From Streptomyces albogriseolus (GTDB lineage Bacteria; Actinomycetota; Actinomycetes; Streptomycetales; Streptomycetaceae), in contig BMVA01000002.1 in the NCBI GenBank assembly GCA_014650475.1, positions 186,001 through 250,000 on the forward strand: a stretch of 64,000 bases of DNA, read 5' to 3'. Below are positions 44,259 to 53,946 of this stretch, piece by piece; within the stretch, counting starts at the first letter, position 1, and every line of letters begins with the position of its first letter. The position numbers and the translations under genes are program-made. A model generated the notes under the pieces. That model was given only the letters and a program-made list of their open reading frames with translations. It made no database searches and was not told the DNA's origin.

Positions 44259-45896
44259 TCAGTGGTGGCCGTGGCCGCTCGTGATCTCCTTGTACTCCTC
44301 GACGGTCGGCTTCGGAATCTGCGACTCCTCGCCGTAGAAGCCCTTGCTGAGCTTCACGCGCAGCTTCTCGCCGGCCTTCACCTTGCGCCGGACGCCGTTC
44401 TCGTCGACCTCCGGGCCGAGCTCGAGCGGCTTGGGCTGCTCGTGCGCGGTGAGGGTGTACAGCTGCTCCTGGCTGAGCGGCTCGTGCACCTCGATGAACT
44501 CACCGTGCGGCAGGCGCTTGATGATGCCCGACTCGCGGCCGTGCAGCACCTTCTCCTTGTCCCGGCGCTGCAGGCCGAGGCAGATCCGCTTGGTGACGAT
44601 GAACGCCACGACCGGGGCGACGAAGAACGCGACCCGGACGAACCAGGTGATGGCGTTGATCGACAGGTGGAAGTGCGTGGCCCAGATGTCGTTGCCACCG
44701 CCGACGAGGAGCACGAAGTACAGCGTGATCCACGCGACGCCGAAGGCGGTGCGCGTCGGGGCGTTGCGCGGGCGGTCCAGGATGTGGTGCTCGCGCTTGT
44801 CGCCGGTGACCCAGGACTCGATGAACGGGTACACCGCGATGGCGACCAGGACCAGCGGGAAGATCAGCAGCGGGATGAACACACCCAGGACGAGCGTGTG
44901 ACCCCAGAAGTTGATCTCCCAGCCCGGCATGACACGGATCAGGCCCTCGGAGAAGCCCATGTACCAGTCGGGCTGGGCGCCGGTGGAGACCATGTCGGGC
45001 CGGTAGGGGCCGATGGACCAGATCGGGTTGATCGTGGCGATCGCCGAGACGGCCGCGAGCACACCGAAGACCAGGAAGAAGAAGCCTCCGGCCTTGGCCA
45101 TGTACACCGGCAGCAGCGGCATGCCGACCACGTTCTTGTTGGTCTTTCCGGGGCCCGCGAACTGCGTGTGCTTGTGGTAGAAGACCAGGATCAGGTGCGC
45201 CACCACGAGGCCGAGCATGATGCCCGGCAGCAGCAGGACGTGGATCGAGAAGAACCGGGCGACGAAGTCGTCGCCGGGGAACTCGCCGCCGAAGAGGAAG
45301 AACGAGATGTACGTGCCGACGATCGGCACGGACAGGATCGCGCCCTCCATGAAGCGGATACCGGTGCCCGAGAGCAGGTCGTCCGGGAGCGAGTAGCCGG
45401 TGAAACCGGTGAACATGCCGAGGACGAACAGCAGGAAGCCGAACAGCCAGTTGATCTCACGCGGCTTGCGGAACGCGCCGGTGAAGAACACGCGCATCAT
45501 GTGCACGAACATGCCGGCCAGGAAGACCAGCGCGGCCCAGTGGTGGATCTGCCGGATGAGCAGACCGCCACGGACGTCGAAGCTGATGTCCAGCGTCGAC
45601 TTGTAGGCCTCACTCATCAGCTGGCCCTGCAGCGGGACGTAGCTGCCGTGGTACTCCACCTCGTTCATCGAGGGGTGGAAGAACAGGGTCAGGTACACAC
45701 CCGTGAGGATGATGATGATGAAGCTGTAGAGGCAGATCTCGCCCAGCATGAACGACCAGTGGTCGGGGAAGATCTTGCGCATGTTGGCCTTGGCCAGGGA
45801 GTAGATCCCCAGTCGGCCGTCGGCCCAGTCGGCGACCCGCTCGCCGGCCGGCGCCTTCCCGCGGGCGCGGGAATCGGTGCTCGTCGTAGTACTCAT
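44259..45896 (-). CDS. qcrB: Cytochrome bc1 complex cytochrome b subunit
   Basis: QcrB is the quinol-oxidising diheme subunit of the bc1 complex in the cytoplasmic membrane. The 545-residue protein has the heme-ligand helices RQIHHWAALVFLAGMFVHMM and FFSIHVLLLPGIMLGLVVAH, and a P-D-W-Y quinol-oxidation segment in the form QPDWYMGFSEG. A C-terminal extension (about residues 430-545) is typical of the actinobacterial bc1-aa3 supercomplex. The ATG overlaps the qcrA stop (ATGA). It is the last gene of ctaE-qcrCAB. Confidence 0.97.
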   Translation of the reverse strand: MSTTTSTDSRARGKAPAGERVADWADGRLGIYSLAKANMRKIFPDHWSFMLGEICLYSFIIIILTGVYLTLFFHPSMNEVEYHGSYVPLQGQLMSEAYKSTLDISFDVRGGLLIRQIHHWAALVFLAGMFVHMMRVFFTGAFRKPREINWLFGFLLFVLGMFTGFTGYSLPDDLLSGTGIRFMEGAILSVPIVGTYISFFLFGGEFPGDDFVARFFSIHVLLLPGIMLGLVVAHLILVFYHKHTQFAGPGKTNKNVVGMPLLPVYMAKAGGFFFLVFGVLAAVSAIATINPIWSIGPYRPDMVSTGAQPDWYMGFSEGLIRVMPGWEINFWGHTLVLGVFIPLLIFPLVLVAIAVYPFIESWVTGDKREHHILDRPRNAPTRTAFGVAWITLYFVLLVGGGNDIWATHFHLSINAITWFVRVAFFVAPVVAFIVTKRICLGLQRRDKEKVLHGRESGIIKRLPHGEFIEVHEPLSQEQLYTLTAHEQPKPLELGPEVDENGVRRKVKAGEKLRVKLSKGFYGEESQIPKPTVEEYKEITSGHGHH

Positions 45897-46951
45897 CCGC
45901 GCTCCCAGAAGGCAGGACCGACGGGCTCGTCGAAGTCACCGAGCGCTTCGAGGTAGCCCTCGTCGTTCACGCCGATGCGCAGCTGCGGCAGGGCGTGGCC
46001 GGCGGGTCCGAAGATGACCTTGGCCCCGTCGGAAAGGTCGAAGGTGGACTGGTGGCAGGGGCACAGGGCGTGGTGCGTCTGCTGCTCGTACAGGGAGATC
46101 GGGCAACCGACGTGGGTGCAGATCTTCGAGTAGGCCAGGATGCCCTCGTGCGACCACTCGAGCGAACGCTTGTCCTTGATGTCGTCCGGCTGGATGCGGA
46201 CGAGCATCAGGGCGGCCTTGGCGATCTCCGTCTGGAACCCGTGGTCGTGCTCCTCCAGGCCCTCGGGCTTGGCGAAGGTCAGCGAACCCACGATCAGGTC
46301 CGACGGGCGCAGCGGCTCGTTGGTGTTCATGTTGACGAGCAGCTTGCCCTTGGACCACAGGGTGTGGCGCAGCTTCGTGCCGGGCAGCGGGCCGAGGTCG
46401 CGCAGCAGCACCACGCCGGAGAGCGGGAACAGGGCCAGCGCGCCGAACATGGTGTTGCGGATCAGCTTGCGGCGGCCGAGCACGGACTCCTTGGCGCCCT
46501 GGCGGAAGTCGTCCATGACCTTCGCGCGGACCTCGGGGGAGGCCTCGATCGGGTGACGCTCGTCGGCCAGCTCGTGGTCCGACATCAGCGTGCGGGCCCA
46601 GTGGACCGCGCCGGCGCCGATGCAGAACAGGGCGAGGCCGAGCGTCATGCCCAGCGCGAAGTTCAGCGCGCTGATGTGGCCGATCGGCCAGATGTAGACC
46701 GCCTTGTCGACCGGGATGGTCACGTACGAGGCGATGAAGCCGATGGTGGCCAGCATCGACACCGTGAACAGCAGGGCGACCGTGCGCTCGGACCGCTTGG
46801 CGGCCCGCTCGTCGATGTCCTGCACCCGCGGCTCGTGGGGCGGGAGGCCCGGGTCGGCGAACGGGTTCTGCTCGTCCGCGAGCTTCACCGCGCCGTGGCT
46901 GGTGTCCTGCGCTGCGGGCAGGTTCTCTTCGGGAATGTCTTGGCTACTCAT
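45893..46951 (-). CDS. qcrA: Rieske iron-sulfur subunit of cytochrome bc1
   Basis: QcrA carries the Rieske [2Fe-2S] centre that takes electrons from quinol to cytochrome c. The 352-residue protein has three N-terminal membrane helices, an actinobacterial feature, and the cluster motifs CTHVGCP and CPCHQSTFD. It is longer than classic Rieske proteins owing to the N-terminal acidic extension (about 60 residues). The ATG at 46951 overlaps the qcrC stop by four bases, and its own stop overlaps qcrB. Confidence 0.96.
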   Translation of the reverse strand: MSSQDIPEENLPAAQDTSHGAVKLADEQNPFADPGLPPHEPRVQDIDERAAKRSERTVALLFTVSMLATIGFIASYVTIPVDKAVYIWPIGHISALNFALGMTLGLALFCIGAGAVHWARTLMSDHELADERHPIEASPEVRAKVMDDFRQGAKESVLGRRKLIRNTMFGALALFPLSGVVLLRDLGPLPGTKLRHTLWSKGKLLVNMNTNEPLRPSDLIVGSLTFAKPEGLEEHDHGFQTEIAKAALMLVRIQPDDIKDKRSLEWSHEGILAYSKICTHVGCPISLYEQQTHHALCPCHQSTFDLSDGAKVIFGPAGHALPQLRIGVNDEGYLEALGDFDEPVGPAFWERG

Positions 46952-47760
46952 GACTTCTTGGCCTTTGCGGTCCGAGCGGCGACCCAGACGGCGACCGCGA
47001 TCAGCGCGCCCAGTCCGAAGACCCACGCGAACAGACCCTCGGAAACGGGGCCGAGGCCGCCCAGCGACAGGCCGCCCGGGCTCTCGGTGTCCTCGCCGTT
47101 GACCGCGTCGAGGTACGCGATGATGTCCTTCTTGTTCTGCTCCGACAGCGTGCTGTCGGGGAAGGAGGGCATGTTCTGCGGGCCGGTGAGCATGGCCTCG
47201 TAGATGTGCTTGGGCGTGACGCCCTCCAGGCTCGGGGCGTACTTGCCGTGCGTGAGCGCACCGCCCTTGCCGGTGAAGTTGTGGCACTGCGCGCAGTTGT
47301 TGCGGAACAGCTCGCCGCCCTTGGCCGCGTCGGCGCCTTCGGGGCCGTACTGCTCCTCGGTCGGGACGGCCGGGCCGGCGCCCAGGGAGGCGATGTACGC
47401 CGCCAGCTGGTCGATCTCGGCCTGGGAGTAGATGTTCTTCTTGCGCGGGACCTGCGCGCCCTGCGAGGTGGCGGCCGGCATACGGCCGGTGGCCACCTGG
47501 AAGTCGACCGCCGCGGCGCCCACGCCCACCAGGCTCGGGCCGTCGGACGTGCCCTGACCGCCGGTGCCGTGGCAGCTCGCGCAGCCGACGGTGTAAAGCT
47601 TCTTGCCCTCCTCGATGGTGAGGGACTGGGCGGTTTCGTCGGCCTGCGCCTTGTCCGCGGGTGCGAACACGGCGTACAGCCCCCCGGTGCATGCCAGCGC
47701 GAGGAGTAGGACGACGAGCGCCGCCAGCGGATGGCGTCGTCGTGCGGAGAGCTTTTTCAC
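46948..47760 (-). CDS. qcrC: Diheme cytochrome c subunit of bc1 complex
   Basis: QcrC is the membrane-anchored cytochrome cc of the actinobacterial bc1-aa3 supercomplex and replaces a soluble cytochrome c. The 270-residue protein has an N-terminal signal-anchor helix, two heme motifs (GCASCHGTGG and NCAQCHNFTG) and a C-terminal membrane helix ending in KAKKS. The start is GTG at 47760. An 81-base gap separates it from ctaE; its stop overlaps qcrA. Confidence 0.96.
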   Translation of the reverse strand: MKKLSARRRHPLAALVVLLLALACTGGLYAVFAPADKAQADETAQSLTIEEGKKLYTVGCASCHGTGGQGTSDGPSLVGVGAAAVDFQVATGRMPAATSQGAQVPRKKNIYSQAEIDQLAAYIASLGAGPAVPTEEQYGPEGADAAKGGELFRNNCAQCHNFTGKGGALTHGKYAPSLEGVTPKHIYEAMLTGPQNMPSFPDSTLSEQNKKDIIAYLDAVNGEDTESPGGLSLGGLGPVSEGLFAWVFGLGALIAVAVWVAARTAKAKKS

Positions 47761-47841
47761 GGATTACCCCGGTGTCAGGATCTTCTGCGTCGATGCTTCT
47801 GTTGGGTGCGCTGTGACCAGCGCGCGCGGATGAGGGCCCGC

Positions 47842-48453
47842 CTACTTGATCATGTAGATCGTGGCGAAGAGGCCGATCCAGACGACATCGACGAAGTGCC
47901 AGTAATAGGACACGACGATGGCCGCGGTCGCCTGCTCGTGAGTGAACCTCCGGGCCGCGTAGGTCCGGCCCAGGACCAGCAGGAAGGCGATCAGGCCGCC
48001 CGTCACGTGCAGGCCGTGGAAGCCGGTGGTCAGGTAGAAGGCCGAGCCGTACGGGTCGGAGGAGAGGGACAGGCCCTCGTGCTTGACCAGCTCGGTGTAC
48101 TCGAAGACCTGGCCGCCGATGAACACCGCGCCCATGATGAAGGTGACGATGAACCACATCCGGAGCTTCTTCACGTCACCGCGCTCGGCGGCGAAGACGC
48201 CGAGCTGGCAGGTGAGCGAGGAGAGCACCAGGATCGTGGTGTTCGTCGCCGAGAACGGGAAGTTCAGCAGGTCGGCCTTCTCCGACCAGAAGTCGGGTCC
48301 GGTCACCGATCGCAGGGTGAAGTACATCGCGAAGAGGGCCGCGAAGAACATCAGCTCGGAACTCAGCCAGATGATGGTTCCGACGCTGGTGAGGTTCGGT
48401 CGGTTGACCGACGGGTGCGCGTGCCCGGTGTCTACTGTCGTTGCTGTCGCCAC
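47842..48453 (-). CDS. ctaE: Cytochrome c oxidase subunit III
   Basis: CtaE is a membrane subunit of the aa3 oxidase. The 203-residue protein has five membrane helices and the family segments [33 protein letters not shown] and [20 protein letters not shown]. The GTG at 48453 ([10 protein letters not shown]) is preferred to a start at 48564: the upstream residues look random, and a CATAAT -10 candidate lies six bases before the GTG, so the message is probably leaderless. It is first in the ctaE-qcrCAB operon. Confidence 0.95.
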   Translation of the reverse strand: MATATTVDTGHAHPSVNRPNLTSVGTIIWLSSELMFFAALFAMYFTLRSVTGPDFWSEKADLLNFPFSATNTTILVLSSLTCQLGVFAAERGDVKKLRMWFIVTFIMGAVFIGGQVFEYTELVKHEGLSLSSDPYGSAFYLTTGFHGLHVTGGLIAFLLVLGRTYAARRFTHEQATAAIVVSYYWHFVDVVWIGLFATIYMIK

Positions 48454-48454
48454 G

Positions 48455-48469
48455 CCGACATTATGTCGG
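48455..48469. promoter_or_regulatory. Perfect 15-base palindrome over the ctaE promoter
   Basis: CCGACAT-T-ATGTCGG has two perfect 7-base arms around one base. It contains the presumed -10 (CATAAT on the minus strand, 48460-48465) and abuts the ctaE GTG at 48453. An operator here would control the whole ctaE-qcrCAB operon. I do not recognise the cognate regulator. Confidence 0.6.
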
Positions 48470-48668
48470 TCGCTTATCCCGCCCTCACTCCCGGGGGTGC
48501 CGTTCGGTGTGTTCGCCCCTCCTGGACTGCCCGTATGGCCCAGGGGAGCCCCCTTCGAAGCCATGTCCGAACCGGTGTTGAGGGGCGGTCCGAAGGGGTA
48601 GCATCCGCGCCATCGGTACCCGAAGTTCCCGACAGAGCCGTGCCCTCTCTCTTACGCGTGGAGGAACA

Positions 48669-49070
48669 ATGCAGGCGACCGCCACGGTGCTGGTCTACAG
48701 CGACGACGCCAACACCCGGGAGCAGGTGCGGCTCGCCACCGGGCGGCGGCCGGCGCCGGACGTGCCCGTCGTGGAGTTCGTGGAGTGCGCGACGCCGGCG
48801 GCCGTGCTCATGGAGCTGGACCGGGGCGGCATCGACGTGTGCGTCCTGGACGGCGAGGCCGTGCCGATGGGCGGCATGGGCCTGTGCCGGCAGATCAAGG
48901 ACGAGGTCTTCAACTGCCCTCCGGTGCTGCTGCTGATCGGGCGCCCGCAGGACGCCTGGCTGGCGACCTGGAGCCGCGCGGAGGCCGCGGTGACGCTCCC
49001 GGTGGAGCCGGTGGAGTTCGCGAACGCCCTGGCCTCGCTGCTGCGCCGGAAGGCGCTGGCGGGCGCCTGA
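48669..49070 (+). CDS. Atypical receiver-domain protein
   Basis: This 133-residue single-domain protein resembles a response-regulator receiver. It has an acid pair D12-D13, a putative phosphoacceptor D61 (VCVLDGEAVP) and VLLLIG, but the conserved Lys near the end is missing (AAVTLPVEPVEF). No output domain follows. It may act by protein contact rather than phosphorylation-switched DNA binding. It lies alone on the plus strand between the two halves of the respiratory cluster and diverges from ctaE. The ATG at 48669 has a GGAGG ribosome-binding site. Confidence 0.8.
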   Translation: MQATATVLVYSDDANTREQVRLATGRRPAPDVPVVEFVECATPAAVLMELDRGGIDVCVLDGEAVPMGGMGLCRQIKDEVFNCPPVLLLIGRPQDAWLATWSRAEAAVTLPVEPVEFANALASLLRRKALAGA

Positions 49071-49145
49071 GGCCTCCGCGCCGGCCTTCGCCACCGACGG
49101 GGCCGCCGGCCGCCCGTGGGCGTGCGCGGCGGCCCTGGGCGCTTC

Positions 49146-50432
49146 TCACACGGCCGAGGGCCGCAGCCGTGCCGCCTCCTGGGCGGGGCCGGGGGTCTTC
49201 CCGCTGCCCGTGAGGGCGCTGCCCTCACGCCACTTGTCCCAGTTCAGGTTCCAGTCGCCGAAGCCGTTGCCGAACGGCTCCATGGTGTCGCCGTCCGAGT
49301 TCACGACCTCCACGAGGTCGCCCTCGCGGACGGTGTCGAAGAACCACTCGGCGTCGGCGGTGCTCATCCCCACGCAGCCGTGGCTGACGTTGGCGTAGCC
49401 CTGCGAGCCGACCGACCAGGGGGCGGCGTGCACGTACTCGCCGCTCCAGGTCACCCGGGTGGCGAAGTGCACGTCCAGGTCGTACGACTCGGCGGATCCC
49501 TCGGCGATGCCGACGGTGGTGCTGCGCATGCGTACGAAGCGTTCCTTGGCGAGCACCACCTTGACGCCGTTGCGGGTCTCGAAGCCGGGCTTGCCGGTGG
49601 TGACGGGGATCTGCTTGATCTCCTCGCCGTTCTTGTGGACCGTCAGCTGGTGCGCGGCCGCGTCCGTGACGGCTATCACACGGTCACCGGTGCGGATGGT
49701 GAGCGGCTTGGCCGCGTCGCCGCGCAGCCGGTCGCCGATCTTGATGCCCTCCAGGTTGCTGCGCACCTGGACGGTGGCGTGGGCCGGCCAGTACTCCTTG
49801 GGCCGGAAGTGCAGCTTCTTGTCGTCGACCCAGTACCAGGCGCCGGTGACGGAGGGCGTGGAGTCGACCTTCAGGCCGCGTTCCACGACGGCCCGCTGCG
49901 CCGGGTCCTCGACCGGCTCGCTGAGCTCCGCGACGAGCGGCTGGCCGACGCCGTACGTGCCCGCCTCGGGGCCGAAGGTGACGCCCAGGCGCTTGGCGGC
50001 GCCGGGCTTGCCGGTGGTGAAGGTGAGGACCTTGCGGCCGGGCCTGCCGTCCTCGTCCTCGGTGCTCACGCGGACCGTGTACTGCGCGGAGGCGGCCAGC
50101 GCGGTGGTGCTGTGCCAGCGGCTGCCGTCGGCGGCCAGTTCGCCTGCCAGGTGCCGTCCGGAGGCGTCCACGGCGACGACGTCGGTGATGCGCCCGTCGG
50201 AGTCCTCGGCGACGATCTCCAGGGGCTTGTCGGGGTCGGCGGGCTTCCCCTCGTCGAGGGAGCCGCTGAAGGAGATCTGGTCCGCCGCGTCGTACGGCTC
50301 GGCGGACAGCGGGCTGCCGTCTGAGGAGCAGGCGGTGACGCCCGCGCCGAGGGCCGCCACCAGCAGTGCGCAGCCGGCGAGGCGGAGCCGCGTGCCGCGG
50401 AGGCCGGTGCGGGGGGACTCTGTGTCTCTCAT
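49146..50432 (-). CDS. Lipoprotein L,D-transpeptidase
   Basis: This 428-residue protein has a signal peptide with lipobox (GVTAC, Cys near residue 35), two Ig-like domains (about 45-250) and a YkuD catalytic domain. The nucleophile Cys is in ANVSHGCVGMS, with the conserved His in VHAAPWSVG. The layout matches mycobacterial LdtMt2-type enzymes, which make 3-3 cross-links in peptidoglycan outside the membrane. It follows the ctaCDF operon on the same strand but is separated by a terminator. Confidence 0.93.
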   Translation of the reverse strand: MRDTESPRTGLRGTRLRLAGCALLVAALGAGVTACSSDGSPLSAEPYDAADQISFSGSLDEGKPADPDKPLEIVAEDSDGRITDVVAVDASGRHLAGELAADGSRWHSTTALAASAQYTVRVSTEDEDGRPGRKVLTFTTGKPGAAKRLGVTFGPEAGTYGVGQPLVAELSEPVEDPAQRAVVERGLKVDSTPSVTGAWYWVDDKKLHFRPKEYWPAHATVQVRSNLEGIKIGDRLRGDAAKPLTIRTGDRVIAVTDAAAHQLTVHKNGEEIKQIPVTTGKPGFETRNGVKVVLAKERFVRMRSTTVGIAEGSAESYDLDVHFATRVTWSGEYVHAAPWSVGSQGYANVSHGCVGMSTADAEWFFDTVREGDLVEVVNSDGDTMEPFGNGFGDWNLNWDKWREGSALTGSGKTPGPAQEAARLRPSAV

Positions 50433-50507
50433 GGCCTCACGCTAGGAAGCCGTGCGGGCCTCGGCTCATCGGACGGCCCGAACGGGTGAGGCGGATGCGC
50501 CGACAGC

Positions 50508-50545
50508 GGGAGCCCGGACCCTCCTGACGGAGTGTCCGGGCTCCC
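50508..50545 (-). terminator. Terminator of the ctaCDF operon
   Basis: GGGAGCCCGGAC (50508-50519) pairs perfectly with GTCCGGGCTCCC (50534-50545). It lies just beyond the ctaF stop on the minus strand. Confidence 0.85.
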
Positions 50546-50562
50546 GGGCGCCGTACGGCGTG

Positions 50563-50961
50563 CTACTGGGTGCGGTTCTCACCGCGGTAGTACTCGAAGA
50601 CCCAGCCCCACAGACCGATCAGCAGAAGCGGCGCGGAGAAGTACATCAGCCACCAGCCGATCGCCACGCCCATGAAGGCCAGGGCGGCGCCCGCGGCCAG
50701 GGACAGCGGCTGCCAGCTGTGCGGGCTGAAGAACCCGACCTCGCCGGCGTCGTCGGCGACGTCCGCCTCCTTGTTGTCCTGGGCGCCCACGTCGACCCGC
50801 CGGGCGGTGAAGCCCAGGTAGAAGCCGATCATGATGCTCAGGCCGAAGGCCAGGACGAGGGCGGTGGTGCCGACCGGCTCCTTCGACCAGACGCCGTAGA
50901 CCACGGCGACGGCCAGGAAGAAGACACTCAGCCAGATGAACATCTTGCCTTGGATCTTCAC
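50563..50961 (-). CDS. ctaF: Cytochrome c oxidase subunit IV (actinobacterial)
   Basis: CtaF is the small fourth subunit of actinobacterial aa3 oxidase. The 132-residue protein has about four membrane helices ([19 protein letters not shown] at the start) and the typical [15 protein letters not shown] loop. The GTG start at 50961 overlaps the ctaD stop by four bases. It closes the ctaC-ctaD-ctaF operon. Confidence 0.93.
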   Translation of the reverse strand: MKIQGKMFIWLSVFFLAVAVVYGVWSKEPVGTTALVLAFGLSIMIGFYLGFTARRVDVGAQDNKEADVADDAGEVGFFSPHSWQPLSLAAGAALAFMGVAIGWWLMYFSAPLLLIGLWGWVFEYYRGENRTQ

Positions 50962-52694
50962 TTGCCGGCCTCCTTGCCGCCGGAGAGGGCCTTCTCGCCG
51001 TGACCGGCGTTCTCGAGCTCGTCGAGCGCGGCGATCTCCGGGTGGTGCAGGTCGAACGCCGGGGATTCACTGCGGATCCGCGGCAGGGTGAGGAAGTTGT
51101 GCCGGGGCGGCGGGCAGGAGGTCGCCCACTCCAGGGAGCGGCCGTAGCCCCACGGGTCGTCGACCTCGACCGGCTTGCCGTACTTGGCGGTCTTCCACAC
51201 GTTGTAGAAGAACGGCAGCAGCGACATGCCGAGGAGGAACGAGGCGATCGTCGAGACCGTGTTCAGGGCGGTGAAGCCGTCCGCGGCCAGGTAGTCCGCG
51301 TACCGGCGCGGCATGCCCTCGACGCCCAGCCAGTGCTGGACCAGGAAGGTGCCGTGGAAGCCGATGAACAGCGTCCAGAAGGTGATCTTGCCGAGCCGCT
51401 CGTCGAGCATCTTGCCGGTGAACTTCGGCCACCAGAAGTGGAAGCCGGCGAACATCGCGAACACCACGGTGCCGAACACCACGTAGTGGAAGTGCGCCAC
51501 CACGAAGTACGAGTCGGAGACGTGGAAGTCCAGCGGCGGCGAGGCCAGGATGACGCCGGTCAGACCGCCGAAGGTGAACGTGATGAGGAAGCCCAGCGTC
51601 CACAGCATCGGCGTCTCGAAGGACAGGCTGCCCTTCCACATGGTGCCGATCCAGTTGAAGAACTTCACACCGGTCGGGACCGCGATCAGGAAGGTCATGA
51701 AGGAGAAGAACGGCAGCAGCACACCGCCCGTGACGTACATGTGGTGCGCCCACACCGTCACCGACAGACCCGCGATCGCGATGGTCGCGCCGATGAGACC
51801 CATGTAGCCGAACATCGGCTTGCGGGAGAACACCGGGATGATCTCGGAGACGATGCCGAAGAACGGCAGCGCGATGATGTACACCTCGGGGTGACCGAAG
51901 AACCAGAAGAGGTGCTGCCACAGCAGCGCTCCGCCGTTCGTCGAGTCGAAGATGTGCGCCCCGAACTTGCGGTCCGCCTCCAGGGCGAACAGCGCGGCGG
52001 CGAGCACCGGGAAGGCGAGCAGCACCAGCACACCGGTGAGCAGGACGTTCCAGGTGAAGATCGGCATGCGGAACATCGTCATGCCGGGGGCGCGCATGCA
52101 GATGATGGTCGTGATGAAGTTGACCGCGCCGAGGATGGTGCCGAAGCCGGAGAGGGCGAGGCCCATGATCCACATGTCGGAGCCGATGCCCGGCGAGCGG
52201 ACCGCGTCCGACAGCGGCGCGTAGGCGAACCAGCCGAAGCTGGCGGCGCCGTCCGGCGTCAGGAAGCCGCCGACCGCGATGAGCGAGCCGAACGAGTAGA
52301 GCCAGTAGGCGAACATGTTCAGCCGCGGGAACGCCACGTCGGGCGCGCCGATCTGCAGCGGCATGATCCAGTTCGCGAAGCCGGCGAACAGCGGCGTCGC
52401 GAACATCAGCAGCATGATCGTGCCGTGCATCGTGAACGCCTGGTTGAACTGCTCGTTCGACACGATCTGCAGGCCCGGGCGGGCCAGCTCGGCGCGCATC
52501 ACCAGGGCCATCACGCCGCCGATGACGAAGAAGACGAACGACGTCACCAGGTACATCGTGCCGATCGTCTTGTGGTCCGTGGTCGTCAGCCACTTGACCA
52601 CGACGCTGCCACGGTTCTGGCGCCTGACCGGCAGTTCGTCCTCGTAGTGGGACCCAGCTGCCGCGGCACCCTTGGGTTCGTTGAGGATGCTCAC
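50958..52694 (-). CDS. ctaD: Cytochrome c oxidase subunit I
   Basis: CtaD is the catalytic heme a/heme a3-CuB subunit that reduces oxygen and pumps protons. The 578-residue protein has 12 membrane helices and the metal ligands in [41 protein letters not shown] and [13 protein letters not shown]; the K-channel Tyr is in the HPEVY motif. The GTG at 52694 overlaps the ctaC stop, which fixes the start; the longer frame upstream is inside ctaC. Confidence 0.97.
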   Translation of the reverse strand: MSILNEPKGAAAAGSHYEDELPVRRQNRGSVVVKWLTTTDHKTIGTMYLVTSFVFFVIGGVMALVMRAELARPGLQIVSNEQFNQAFTMHGTIMLLMFATPLFAGFANWIMPLQIGAPDVAFPRLNMFAYWLYSFGSLIAVGGFLTPDGAASFGWFAYAPLSDAVRSPGIGSDMWIMGLALSGFGTILGAVNFITTIICMRAPGMTMFRMPIFTWNVLLTGVLVLLAFPVLAAALFALEADRKFGAHIFDSTNGGALLWQHLFWFFGHPEVYIIALPFFGIVSEIIPVFSRKPMFGYMGLIGATIAIAGLSVTVWAHHMYVTGGVLLPFFSFMTFLIAVPTGVKFFNWIGTMWKGSLSFETPMLWTLGFLITFTFGGLTGVILASPPLDFHVSDSYFVVAHFHYVVFGTVVFAMFAGFHFWWPKFTGKMLDERLGKITFWTLFIGFHGTFLVQHWLGVEGMPRRYADYLAADGFTALNTVSTIASFLLGMSLLPFFYNVWKTAKYGKPVEVDDPWGYGRSLEWATSCPPPRHNFLTLPRIRSESPAFDLHHPEIAALDELENAGHGEKALSGGKEAGK

Positions 52695-53683
52695 AGGATG
52701 TTCGACTCCCGGTTCTTCTCGGGGCCGGACTGCTCGATGCCCGCGGGCACGTAGCCCTTCTGCCCCTTCTTCGCGAGGTCCTTCAGGTGCTGCTCGTACC
52801 GCTCGGGGGAGACGACCTTCACGTTGAACAGCATCCGGGAGTGGTCGACGCCGCAGAGTTCGGCGCACTTGCCGAGGAAGGTGCCCTCACGGTTGGGGGT
52901 CACCTCGAAGGCGTTGGTGTGGCCCGGGATGACGTCCTGCTTCATCAGGAACGGCACCACCCAGAAGGAGTGGATGACGTCACGCGAGGTCAGCACGAAG
53001 CGGACCCGCTTGCCCTCGGGCAGCCACAGGGTGGGGCCCGGGTTGTTGGTCTGCGGGTTCCGGGTTCCGGGGATGCCGCAGTCGTAGACACCGCCCGCGT
53101 CGGCCGGGAAGGCCTCCTTGTAGCGGTCCGGAATCGCGTCGAGTTCCTTGGACGTCTTGGCGTCGCCCGTGGAACCCTCGACGTTCTCGACGTAGTTGAA
53201 GCACCAGCTCCACTGGAAGCCGACCACGTTCACCGTGACGTCGGGCTTCTTCTCGAGCTTCAGCAGCTCGGATTCGTCGCGGGCGGTGAAGTAGAAGAAC
53301 ACCGAGACGATGATGAGGGGGACCACCGTGTACAACGCCTCGATGGGCATGTTGTACCGGGTCTGCGGAGGTACCTCGACCTTGGTGCGGCTGCGCCGGT
53401 GGAAGAAAGCACTCCACAGGATCAGGCCCCACACCAGCACGCCGACGGCGAGCGCGGCCGCCCAGGACCCCTGCCACAGGGAGAGGATCCGGGGAGCCTC
53501 TTCCGTCGTGGGGGTGGGCATGCCAAGGCGGGGGAAGTCCTCCCATGTGCAACCGGTGGCGGTCGCCAGGACCAGGCCCGCGGTCAGTGCCTGCAGCAGC
53601 TTCCGCCGCATCGGGCGCCGCGGCTTGGGGGTACCGCCCACGCCTTCCAGGCCGTGGGGGAGGTCGGAGCCGTTGGGACTCAC
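52691..53683 (-). CDS. ctaC: Cytochrome c oxidase subunit II
   Basis: CtaC accepts electrons from cytochrome cc through its CuA centre. The 330-residue lipoprotein has a lipobox (LATATGC), two membrane helices and an outer cupredoxin domain with the CuA ligands in VIHSFWV and [15 protein letters not shown] ~50-residue insert in the cupredoxin domain ([17 protein letters not shown] onward) is typical of high-GC Gram-positives. The start is GTG at 53683. It is first in the ctaCDF operon. Confidence 0.96.
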   Translation of the reverse strand: MSPNGSDLPHGLEGVGGTPKPRRPMRRKLLQALTAGLVLATATGCTWEDFPRLGMPTPTTEEAPRILSLWQGSWAAALAVGVLVWGLILWSAFFHRRSRTKVEVPPQTRYNMPIEALYTVVPLIIVSVFFYFTARDESELLKLEKKPDVTVNVVGFQWSWCFNYVENVEGSTGDAKTSKELDAIPDRYKEAFPADAGGVYDCGIPGTRNPQTNNPGPTLWLPEGKRVRFVLTSRDVIHSFWVVPFLMKQDVIPGHTNAFEVTPNREGTFLGKCAELCGVDHSRMLFNVKVVSPERYEQHLKDLAKKGQKGYVPAGIEQSGPEKNRESNIL

Positions 53684-53885
53684 GTAGCGCCTTCCCGAGA
53701 GTCTCGCCCGCGCTGTTCGGCTGCGGCCTGGCCTTCTCGCTGGTCGGTCGCCGCCCTGCGTCGGGCAGGGGTTTGGATGTTTATGCGGACCAAACCCTAG
53801 CCGACGCTCTTCGAGGGGTCGCGGGGAGGGGTGCCTAGTGGGTCGGGGGGTTCGCCGGTTCGGCGGCTGCGGGTGCGTCGGAGCT

Positions 53886-53909
53886 GGTCGCGCAGTTCCC
53901 CGCGCCCCT
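53886..53909 (-). repeat. Dispersed GC-rich element, copy 3
   Basis: On the minus strand this reads AGGGGCGCGGGGAACTGCGC followed by GACC, nearly identical to the copy at 32004-32026. It lies in the 263-base gap between ctaC and the desulfurase gene, within 40 bases of the latter's start. Confidence 0.7.
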
Positions 53910-53946
53910 GGGGATGGTGCGGTTGCCGGGGTTCTAACGTTGGCGT

